From Incurvaria masculella (taxonomy: Eukaryota; Arthropoda; Insecta; Lepidoptera; Incurvariidae), in contig OX335665.1 in the NCBI GenBank assembly GCA_946894095.1, forward strand, positions 816,001-880,000: DNA of 64,000 nucleotides, read 5' to 3'. A model generated the notes under the pieces. That model was not told the origin of the DNA, made no database searches, and worked only from the letters and a program-made list of their open reading frames with translations. Both the position numbers and the translations under genes were made by a program. Positions 43,001 to 55,000 of the stretch are shown one piece after another (the stretch's first letter is position 1; every line of letters begins with the position of its first letter).

Positions 43001-46000
43001 ACACCCTCGAGGAGCAGGTAGCTACCCGACACGCCCGGCATCCTGGACCACCCGCTCGAGGAGCGCAACGTGATCGAGATGCAGGCGGTCACCGCGCTCG
43101 CCCACCTCCGCGCCGCCGTGCTCTACTTCGTGGACCCCTCCGAGCAGTGCGGCCACACCCTCGAGGAGCAGGTAGCTACCCGACACGCCCGGCATCCTGG
43201 ACCACCCGCTCGAGGAGCGCAACGTGATCGAGATGCAGGCGGTCACCGCGCTCGCCCACCTCCGCGCCGCCGTGCTCTACTTCGTGGACCCCTCCGAGCA
43301 GTGCGGCCACACCCTCGAGGAGCAGGTAGCTACCCGACACGCCCGGCATCCTGGACCACCCGCTCGAGGAGCGCAACGTGATCGAGATGCAGGCGGTCAC
43401 CGCGCTCGCCCACCTCCGCGCCGCCGTGCTCTACTTCGTGGACCCCTCCGAGCAGTGCGGCCACACCCTCGAGGAGCAGGTAGCTACCGGACACGCCCGG
43501 CATCCTGGACCACCCGCTCGAGGAGCGCAACGTGATCGAGATGCAGGCGGTCACCGCGCTCGCCCACCTCCGCGCCGCCGTGCTCTACTTCGTGGACCCC
43601 TCCGAGCAGTGCGGCCACACCCTCGAGGAGCAGGTAGCTACCCGACACGCCCGGCATCCTGGACCACCCGCTCGAGGAGCGCAACGTGATCGAGATGCAG
43701 GCGGTCACCGCGCTCGCCCACCTCCGCGCCGCCGTGCTCTACTTCGTGGACCCCTCCGAGCAGTGCGGCCACACCCTCGAGGAGCAGGTAGCTACCCGAC
43801 ACGCCCGGCATCCTGGACCACCCGCTCGAGGAGCGCAACGTGATCGAGATGCAGGCGGTCACCGCGCTCGCCCACCTCCGCGCCGCCGTGCTCTACTTCG
43901 TGGACCCCTCCGAGCAGTGCGGCCACACCCTCGAGGAGCAGGTAGCTACCCGACACGCCCGGCATCCTGGACCACCCGCTCGAGGAGCGCAACGTGATCG
44001 AGATGCAGGCGGTCACCGCGCTCGCCCACCTCCGCGCCGCCGTGCTCTACTTCGTGGACCCCCCGAGCAGTGCGGCCACACCCTCGAGGAGCAGGTAGCT
44101 ACCCGACACGCCCGGCATCCTGGACCACCCGCTCTAGGAGCGCAACGTGATCGAGATGCAGGCAGTCACCGCGCTCGCCCACCTCCGCGCCGCCGTGCTC
44201 TACTTCGTGGACCCCTCCGAGCAGTGCGGCCACACCCTCGAGGAGCAGGTAGCTACCCGACACGCCCGGCATCCTGGACCACCCGCTCGAGGAACGCAAC
44301 GTGATCGAGATGCAGGCGGTCACCGCGCTCGCCCACCTCCGCGCCGCCGTGCTCTACTTCGTGGACCCCTCCGAGCAGTGCGGCCACACCCTCGAGGAGC
44401 AGGTAGCTACCCGACACGCCCGGCATCCTGGACCACCCGCTCGAGGAACGCAACGTGATCGAGATGCAGGCGGTCACCGCGCTCGCCCACCTCCGCGCCG
44501 CCGTGCTCTACTTCGTGGACCCCTCCGAGCAGTGCGGCCACACCCTCGAGGAGCAGGTAGCTACCCGACACGCCCGGCATCCTGGACCACCCGCTCGAGG
44601 AGCGCAACGTGATCGAGATGCAGGCGGTCACCGCGCTCGCCCACCTCCGCGCCGCCGTGCTCTACTTCGTGGACCCCTCCGAGCAGTGCGGCCACACCCT
44701 CGAGGAGCAGGTAGCTACCCGACACGCCCGGCATCCTGGACCACCCGCTCGAGGAGCGCAACGTGATCGAGATGCAGGCGGTCACCGCGCTCGCCCACCT
44801 CCGCGCCGCCGTGCTCTACTTCGTGGACCCCCCGAGCAGTGCGGCCACACCCTCGAGGAGCAGGTAGCTTCCCGACACGCCCGGCATCCTGGACCACCCG
44901 CTCGAGGAGCGCAACGTGATCGAGATGCAGGCGGTCACCGCGCTCGCCCACCTCCGCGCCGCCGTGCTCTACTTCGTGGACCCCTCCGAGCAGTGCGGCC
45001 ACACCCTCGAGGAGCAGGTAGCTACCCGACACGCCCGGCATCCTGGACCACCCGCTCGAGGAGCGCAACGTGATCGAGATGCAGGCAGTCACCGCGCTCG
45101 CCCACCTCCGCGCCGCCGTGCTCTACTTCGTGGACCCCTCCGAGCAGTGCGGCCACACCCTCGAGGAGCAGGTAGCTACCCGACACGCCCGGCATCCTGG
45201 ACCACCCGCTCGAGGAGCGCAACGTGATCGAGATGCAGGCGGTCACCGCGCTCGCCCACCTCCGCGCCGCCGTGCTCTACTTCGTGGACCCCTCCGAGCA
45301 GTGCGGCCACACCCTCGAGGAGCAGGTAGCTACCCGACACGCCCGGCATCCTGGACCACCCGCTCGAGGAGCGCAACGTGATCGAGATGCAGGCGGTCAC
45401 CGCGCTCGCCCACCTCCGCGCCGCCGTGCTCTACTTCGTGGACCCCTCCGAGCAGTGCGGCCACACCCTCGAGGAGCAGGTAGCTACCCGACACGCCCGG
45501 CATCCTGGACCACCCGCTCGAGGAGCGCAACGTGATCGAGATGCAGGCGGTCACCGCGCTCGCCCACCTCCGCGCCGCCGTGCTCTACTTCGTGGACCCC
45601 TCCGAGCAGTGCGGCCACACCCTCGAGGAGCAGGTAGCTACCCGACACGCCCGGCATCCTGGACCACCCGCTCGAGGAGCGCAACGTGATCGAGATGCAG
45701 GCGGTCACCGCGCTCGCCCACCTCCGCGCCGCCGTGCTCTACTTCGTGGACCCCTCCGAGCAGTGCGGCCACACCCTCGAGGAGCAGGTAGCTACCCGAC
45801 ACGCCCGGCATCCTGGACCACCCGCTCGAGGAGCGCAACGTGATCGAGATGCAGGCGGTCACCGCGCTCGCCCACCTCCGCGCCGCCGTGCTCTACTTCG
45901 TGGACCCCTCCGAGCAGTGCGGCCACACCCTCGAGGAGCAGGTAGCTACCCGACACGCCCGGCATCCTGGACCACCCGCTCGAGGAGCGCAACGTGATCG

Positions 46001-49000
46001 AGATGCAGGCGGTCACCGCGCTCGCCCACCTCCGCGCCGCCGTGCTCTACTTCGTGGACCCCTCCGAGCAGTGCGGCCACACCCTCGAGGAGCAGGTAGC
46101 TACCCGACACGCCCGGCATCCTGGACCACCCGCTCGAGGAGCGCAACGTGATCGAGATGCAGGCGGTCACCGCGCTCGCCCACCTCCGCGCCGCCGTGCT
46201 CTACTTCGTGGACCCCTCCGAGCAGTGCGGCCACACCCTCGAGGAGCAGGTAGCTACCCGACACGCCCGGCATCCTGGACCACCCGCTCGAGGAGCGCAA
46301 CGTGATCGAGATGCAGGCAGTCACCGCGCTGGCCCACCTCCGCGCCGCCGTGCTCTACTTCGTGGACCCCTCCGAGCAGTGCGGCCACACCCTCGAGGAG
46401 CAGGTAGCTACCCGACACGCCCGGCATCCTGGACCACCCGCTCGAGGAGCGCAACGTGATCGAGATGCAGGCGGTCACCGCGCTCGCCCACCTCCGCGCC
46501 GCCGTGCTCTACTTCGTGGACCCCTCCGAGCAGTGCGGCCACACCCTCGAGGAGCAGGTAGCTACCCGACACGCCCGGCATCCTGGACCACCCGCTCGAG
46601 GAGCGCAACGTGATCGAGATGCAGGCGGTCACCGCGCTGGCCCACCTCCGCGCCGCCGTGCTCTACTTCGTGGACCCCTCCGAGCAGTGCGGCCACACCC
46701 TCGAGGAGCAGGTAGCTACCCGACACGCCCGGCATCCTGGACCACCCGCTCGAGGAGCGCAACGTGATCGAGATGCAGGCGGTCACCGCGCTCGCCCACC
46801 TCCGCGCCGCCGTGCTCTACTTCGTGGACCCCTCCGAGCAGTGCGGCCACACCCTCGAGGAGCAGGTAGCTACCCGACACGCCCGGCATCCTGGACCACC
46901 CGCTCGAGGAGCGCAACGTGATCGAGATGCAGGCGGTCACCGCGCTGGCCCACCTCCGCGCCGCCGTGCTCTACTTCGTGGACCCCTCCGAGCAGTGCGG
47001 CCACACCCTCGAGGAGCAGGTAGCTACCCGACACGCCCGGCATCCTGGACCACCCGCTCGAGGAGCGCAACGTGATCGAGATGCAGGCGGTCACCGCGCT
47101 CGCCCACCTCCGCGCCGCCGTGCTCTACTTCGTGGACCCCTCCGAGCAGTGCGGCCACACCCTCGAGGAGCAGGTAGCTACCCGACACGCCCGGCATCCT
47201 GGACCACCCGCTCGAGGAGCGCAACGTGATCGAGATGCAGGCGGTCACCGCGCTCGCCCACCTCCGCGCCGCCGTGCTCTACTTCGTGGACCCCTCCGAG
47301 CAGTGCGGCCACACCCTCGAGGAGCAGGTAGCTACCCGACACGCCCGGCATCCTGGACCACCCGCTCGAGGAGCGCAACGTGATCGAGATGCAGGCGGTC
47401 ACCGCGCTGGCCCACCTCCGCGCCGCCGTGCTCTACTTCGTGGACCCCTCCGAGCAGTGCGGCCACACCCTCGAGGAGCAGGTAGCTACCCGACACGCCC
47501 GGCATCCTGGACCACCCGCTCGAGGAGCGCAACGTGATCGAGATGCAGGCGGTCACCGCGCTCGCCCACCTCCGCGCCGCCGTGCTCTACTTCGTGGACC
47601 CCTCCGAGCAGTGCGGCCACACCCTCGAGGAGCAGGTAGCTACCCGACACGCCCGGCATCCTGGACCACCCGCTCGAGGAGCGCAACGTGATCGAGATGC
47701 AGGCGGTCACCGCGCTGGCCCACCTCCGCGCCGCCGTGCTCTACTTCGTGGACCCCTCCGAGCAGTGCGGCCACACCCTCGAGGAGCAGGTAGCTACCCG
47801 ACACGCCCGGCATCCTGGACCACCCGCTCGAGGAGCGCAACGTGATCGAGATGCAGGCGGTCACCGCGCTCGCCCACCTCCGCGCCGCCGTGCTCTACTT
47901 CGTGGACCCCTCCGAGCAGTGCGGCCACACCCTCTAGGAGCAGCCGACAGCGGAGGCTTAGTGCACGCGCGAAAAAAGAGCGCGCTAAAACTACCAACCA
48001 AACTTAAATGTGCATACATGCTATACGCAAATATAGTCGCAGACATATTGGAGAGAATTCATGCCATATGCAACAGTTCATGACAAATATAATTTTATTT
48101 GCAATTGTGTTTTATCTGCTTCATGGCAATCTGTTTAGAAAACAATAAGCCACTTCTTTATTTGATGTTACTCTGTTTTGGTTGTCTTCTCCCCACCAAC
48201 TAACATGTTGCCAATTGGAGCAGGCCAGTCCCCACAAACAGCACCCATTCACGAGCATCACGCCGGGCACAGCCATTACCTCTCTCGACCATATTTCAGG
48301 GAAAGAGATAACCCGAACCAAGCGTCACTGTAAGCAAGGACCTTAAAGTTATGCACTGCTCCAGTGGCAACAAAACACTGTGAAACACTTGCACGTTTGG
48401 TTTTAATACCATAATAATAGTTTTGTCATAAACTACTAGAGTGAGCGGACCACATAGTTACATATGCCCTTTAAATGCTACCACCTACAGAAAATTAAGA
48501 GTATAATGGTTTGGAGAGCAGCCTTATCAATAAAGTAAGAATAAGATTCCCGTATGAGATTTTGACCAATACCGATAAACATGACACCGTGTGAGTAGTG
48601 AAAAGTTAAAATAGACCCCCTGTTCCAGATATCGCTGTTCGAGAGCATAAAGCCGCTGTTCAGCAACAAGCCGCTGATCGTCGTGCTCAACAAGATGGAC
48701 ATCGTGCAGGTGGAGGAGCTGCCGCCGCACAAGCGGGCGCTCGTCGACGAGCTGCAGGAGAACTGCAAGAAGGCCAACATTGTCAAGTACGGGCCCCGCG
48801 AAATATTTTAATTGCAACTCCGAAGGGATGTAGGGTCTCTCTGGCTTCTATCGTCTTTACCATGGAGGATGCTCGACGGAGCTCGTCCCTCCGTCGCATT
48901 TCTAGCTTCAAGCTTCACATTTCCGAGCGGCTCGTAGCCTAGTGGCGCGGGGACTGGCCTAGCGTACCAGAGGCCCGGGTTCGATACCAACTTGCACCAC

Positions 49001-52000
49001 TGTCTTTCTCTTTCAGAGTTCGATAAGTGCATTTCGTCACGAATGCGAGCTGCTCCATGGTTCGGAATCCATGTAAAACTGTAGGTCCCCTTCCCCTACT
49101 AGGTGGTAGGGTTTGAGCCCGCCCGGGTTGGTACCATCGCATTGAATGAAAAGATGGTCGAAGCGGCAATGAAAAATTGTCCGTGTTTTCCATCCAGTTC
49201 AATGTAGCCGTGCCTCATAAAGGGAAGGTCCTGGCATGGCACCTAATTCCTTCGGGAATGTGGTGTATTGGGCTAATATCATAACGGTAGTTGTGTGGGA
49301 TTAGCCATCCATGTCAGGTCGCATAAAAAAAAAAAAAAAACCTGCCTTTTATGATGAGGATGGAAAACGCGGACAATTCTTGCCGCTTTGGCCATCTTTT
49401 CATCCAATGCGATGGTACCAACACGGGCGGGTTTAAACCCTATCACCTAGGGGACCTACAGTTTGACATGGATTCCGAACCATGGAGCAGCTCGCATTCT
49501 TGACGAAATGCACTTATCGAACTCGAAAAGAGAAAGAAAGTGGTGCATGAACTGGGCGAGGATTTGAACACAGACCGACCTGGTATGCAAGGCAAGTCCC
49601 CGCTCCACTTTTTTTTTTTTTTTTTTTTTATGTTAAGCGCGGCATATTGCGTACGCCAGGACATCTTAAGGTGCCCGACGACGCCCATGGGATTTCGAAT
49701 TTACAGGGGGGCTGCGAAAACCATGCCGGCCGGCCAGGTGCTTCTTCACACCATGTTTGAAGGACCCCAGGTTGTACTTTGGGGGAAATACATCGGAAGG
49801 GAGTTCATTCCATAGTTTTCCGACCCTATAGATGAAGGATCTAGAAGATCGGTGGGTTCTTATTTTTGGAATGTCGACTGTGAATGTGTGCATTTTCTCC
49901 CTGTTCCGCGTTGACCGCAGGTAGAAAGGGGACGGAGGAACAGCGTTATGCAGCTCCGACGAGCATTCTCCGTGGTAAAGACGATAAATATAAGAGATAT
50001 TAATTTATTTGGTGAACGAGCAGCCTAAGTTGATGTGTTCATATCTGAGTTTGCATGACGACTTGACCAAAAATGCTTACTGTGGCATTTATGTTACAAG
50101 GGATTGAAATAATGTATTCACACAAACGGGTACCAATAACCCGTATTTCTGTAAGCATTGGCAAACAAATTTGTAAACTTAGTGGCCCAGTGGAGTCAGC
50201 CTCAGTGGCCCAGTGGCGCGACACTTCGGTGATCGCTCTCCGAAGTTAAGCAACGCTGGGTCCGGTCTGGTCTTGGATGGGTGACCATTCGACCGTTGAG
50301 AGAGGCTGGCCGTGGTTCGGATTCCACGTTAAACTGTAGGTCCCCTTCCTTACTTACTAGGTGGTAGGGTTAATCCCGCCCGGGTCGGTACCATCGCATT
50401 GAATGAACGATGGTCGAAGCGGCAATGAAAATTGTCCGTGTTTTCCATCCAGTTCAATGTAGCCGAGCAATATAAGGGAGGTCCTGGCATGGCACCTAGT
50501 TCCCATGTGGTGTGTTGGGCTAATACCATGACAGAAGGTGTGGTATTAGCCATCATGTCCAGTCACATAAAAAAAAAAAAAAAAGTGGACGTTAAAAAAA
50601 AATTCAGCGAAGTTTCTTGCCAGTTCTTCTTCGCCGTGAATGCTGAACTGGCTTATGATAAAATATGACAACTCCGAGTGTGCTGCCTGTGGATGATGAA
50701 TAAACAATAAACAATTAAAAGAACATCACTTAGACATTGGTATTGACATTCATAATTGTGTTGGTTCAGCGTCGACGGCAACAGCGGGCTGGCGGAGGTG
50801 CCGGTGATGCGTACGTCCACCATGACAGGCGACGGCGTGCAGGAGGTCAAGATGGAGGCGTGCGAGCGCCTCCTCGGCCACCGCATCACAGAGAAGATGC
50901 GCAGCAAGAAGGTGTGGCATGCATGCTCTGCGGAATAGTTTTAATATTACTTCATAAACAAAAAACAAAAAAGTAGTTGGCACTAGTGTAATTAAAAGAC
51001 CGTGGCTTCGATCCCTGTGTATACACCTCTTTCTTTTGTATCCAAAATTGAAATGTGAATATTGGGTGGGAACGTTGGTCATTCCAGCGACTAAGGAAGG
51101 ACGGGAAACAGTGTAAACACTTTTACTAGCGCTATCGGTAGAACGATGCTCGGCACGAATTCGCTCACTACTGATGTAGAACTTCAGAGGTAGATATTTC
51201 GTGCAACGAACATTGCATTCGAATACTCACACAATTTAAACTGTCTACCTATCATGGTTCATAAGATACAGCATTTTAACAGAAACCCGGCTGGCTTGGT
51301 AATAGGGTTCTGTTGGCACCCTTTGGGTACGGAATTCTATAAAATTTAAAACAAGGGACCAAGGTGTAAGCCCTGCGTAACTCCTGAAGAAAATTGTAAA
51401 ACAAGGGACCAAGGTGTAAGCCTTGAGGGACTCCTCAAGAAACATTGTAAAACAAGGGACCAAAGTGTAAGCCTTGAGGTACTCCTGAAGCTATCTTAGC
51501 GGAGTCTCATCGTATCGTTTTGCGGTCGCAGGTGGACGGCATCCTGAACCGCCTGCACGTGGCGATGCCGACGGCGCGCGACGCGCGCGCGCGCCCGCCG
51601 TGCATCCCCGCCGGCGTGGCGGCGAAGCGCGCGGCGGCGGCTGCGCGCGACGCACGCAAGCGCAAGCTCGAGCGCGAGATCGAGCTGGAGGAGGGCGACG
51701 ACTACGTCCTCGGTGCGTTTTGTGTTCATTGTTATTATTTCATTTCATTTATTTAAACTCTTTTGGTAGTCAAACTACACACACAGTCAGTCAGTCAGCG
51801 TGTTTGCGTCCACTGCTGGACATACGCCTCTCCAATTTTTCTCCAGTCCTCCCGGCCCCCAGCGGTACGGAACCACTCCTTTTCGCCGACGCACTGGTGA
51901 CCACCTGGTCTTCCCACGCTCCGTTTTCCTGTCCACGGCCGCCGGTGTATAGGACACAGTTACTCACACACACTACTAACACAGTTACGGTGATGTGACC

Positions 52001-55000
52001 AGCCCATTGCCATTTGAGCTACACTAAGTTACGTCAAAAACTCCCGCAGAGAAAGATCCGCGGATTCCATCAACCAGTAAAGAAGAATCGGTAAAGAAAC
52101 ATTACTGGTACATACTTAGATCTAAATGCTACTGCCGAAAAATTCAATATTGATGCGGCAGGGACTTAAATGGGCACCAACCTGTATCGTACCAACATAA
52201 ATCAGCGTTTGCGGAACTTCGAAGTAGGGGTCGCATTCATTGTTCAAAGTTGCATTCATGAAGATAACGCTCATCTGATTAGATTTAATTTTCCATGGCG
52301 GCCGTCTTGTTCTCAGACCTGAAAAAGAACTACATTGAGATCGCGGAGGAGGAGAGGCACGACGTCATCCCGGAGTTCTGGGAGGGGCACAACATCGCCG
52401 ACTACATCGACCCGGACATCTTCGAGGTGAGCGCTGGACATTCACTTCACACCCCTGGAGGTTTTCTTGATACTGTTTGCGAAATATTTTGCAAGTACAA
52501 TCTCAAAGTACAACTTAAAACATAACTTCAAATCACTATTTTGAAGCTACACAGCGATTAACATTTTTTTTGAGTAAAAAACCGGTCAAGTGCGAGTCGG
52601 ACTCGTACACGAAGGGTTCCGTTCCATCGTACAAGATTGAACACAAAAATCACGTATTTTGTATGGGGTGAGGGATAAAAATTAAAGGACCAAAGGAGGG
52701 TCCTTTAATTTTTATACCCTTTTTATTTTACCTATTTGTTGTTACAGCGGCAAAATAGCTTTGAAAATTTCAGCTGTCTACCTATTACGGTTCATGAGAT
52801 ACAGCCCTGTGACTGACAGACAGACGGACGGACGGACGGACGGACTGACAGCGGAGGCTTAGTAATTCGTTTCCGTTTTCACCCTTTGGGTACGGAACCC
52901 TAAAAAATTCCAGTACATTTTGTATGAAACGATTTCTGACTCATCCGTCAGTTGACTCTGTACGTCTTTACATTCTAAGCGTATGCTTCCTTTTCGCTCG
53001 CTAGCCACTGAACCCTAAAAACTTGCCGATTCAAAACGTGCACGCTCCGCGCAGAAACTGGCGGCGCTGGAGCAGGAGGAGGAGCTGCGCGAGGCGGCCG
53101 GCATGTACGCCGCGCCCAAGATGGAGCTCGACGACACCATGCGTGAGATCCGCGCGCTCGCCGTGCAGATACGGTGAGTGCCGCCCGGGTGATAACCGCT
53201 CGGTCGCCCGCCAGCTCGGTTAGTCCCAAGATGATGTCCGTAGATGTCGCTGAGATATCCATTAAAATAATTTGTATGTATTTAATGGATACGACATTAC
53301 CGTTATCTCACTAATTTGAGTTTCAGCGACATCTACATTTGAAGCATTGTAATCAGATTTTGAAAATTAAAATTTTATTACATTAAAATTACATTCATCA
53401 GAAGCAGGATTTGAACCTGCGACCTTTGGATTACATGGCCACTGCTCTAAACCAACTGAGCTATCCCGACAATTACAATGCTTCAAATGTAGATGTCGCT
53501 GAGATATCCATTAAAAGAATTTTATGTATTTAATGGATACAACATTATTGTTATCTCATTAATTTGAGTTTCAGCGACATCTACATTCGAAGCTTTGTAA
53601 TCAGAAATACATAAAATTATCAAGTTAAATCCGGGCTCCGATACCAAAATCGACTTTGGTGACGACAGCAATAAGATCGATAGCTCAATCATTGCAGTCA
53701 AAATGCCTTAGCGTAGGATCAATACGCAAAAACATCATCAGCGCTATCTAGCAGAAGATAGGGGAAGCATTGTGTCGTTTCGAATATAATCGAGAAATTC
53801 GTTGGCTGACGTAATTGTCGGGATAGCTCTGTGGTATAGCTAGATGGTTTAGAGCAGTGGACAAGGTCGCAGGTTCAAGTCTTGCTTCCGACGAATGTCA
53901 CGACCAATACTTTTTCAGATTATTTTCAAAATCTGATTGCAATGCTTCGAATGTAGACGTCGCTAAAACTCAAATTAATCCATTCAAATATTTAAAAAAT
54001 ATCATATCGTCATAGACTTGAGCGTGGTGATTTCCCCCCGGTTGCAGCAATAAGAAGGCGATACTGAAGGACGAGAGCCGGCTCGTGAAGCAGTCGACGA
54101 AGCCGGTGATGCCGCGCAACACGCGCGCGCGCGAGCGCGACCGCTCCGTCGGGCGACTCCGCGGCGAGATGGAACAGCTGGGTACGCCTCGTGCTATTTA
54201 TTTATTAGGCCTCACAAGCCTGGTAAAACCGGCTAAGTGCGAGTCAGACTCGCACACGAAGGGTTCCGTACCATCGTACAAGATTGAACACAAAAAAAAA
54301 ACCCTTTTTTTGTATGTATGTGTAATCTTACCTATTTGTTGTTATAGCGGCAAAATAAATAAACACTCTGTGAAAATTTCAGCTGCCTACCTATTACGGT
54401 TCATGAAATACAGCCCTGTGACGGACGGACGGATAGCGGAGGCTTAGTAATAGGGTTCCGTTGGCACCCTTTGGGCACGGAACCCGAAAAAAGCAGGTAG
54501 CATGGGGATCTTATCGAAATATATGAAATACTGCACGATTCCATCTTTTGCCTTTTGTTGTCCACTGCTGGACGTAGGCCTCCCCCAGACTTCGTCAAGT
54601 TGTGTGGTCTCCTGTTTTACTTCACCAGTTGTCACCTGCTGTCGGACGTATATCGTCTGATCAACGCGCTGGCGCTTTTTCCTGTGTAGGGTTTCCACAT
54701 CAAAACTTCAGTGATCCATCTGTGGTCATCTCTGCGACATAAGTGTCCTGCCCACTGCCACTTGAGTTTAGCAACCCTATGCACAACGACCTTGGTGCTT
54801 TGGCGTATCAGCGAATTTGGCATTCGGTCGCGCAGTGATTCCTGATGCAGCATGATTCATATGGTGTCAATAATTTCAAAACAATGTACACATTTAACAC
54901 TAATGAGAGGCTACGGGGTCACTCACTAAAGTTAAATCGCACCCAAGCATTAACAAATCCTTGAAAACACTTCCTAACGAACCGAGTTTTGGATAATTGC

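Noticed and set aside
41483..47943. CRISPR-like array or classical satellite
   Set aside because: There are no unique spacers, and the unit is exon sequence plus a splice donor of the host gene. The genome is eukaryotic.
41637..47997. Dozens of minus-strand frames of 74-125 codons and plus-strand frames of 103-154 codons across the array, looking like a multigene or repeat-protein family
   Set aside because: They are read-through products of the 154-bp exon repeat in shifted frames. Only the frame of the first copy (41483-41632) is NOG1; none has its own promoter or conserved product.
53395..53470. Functional tRNA gene (Thr-like)
   Set aside because: The anticodon stem pairs poorly, and a related degraded copy lies 400 bp away within the same repeat, so a SINE or pseudogene is more likely.
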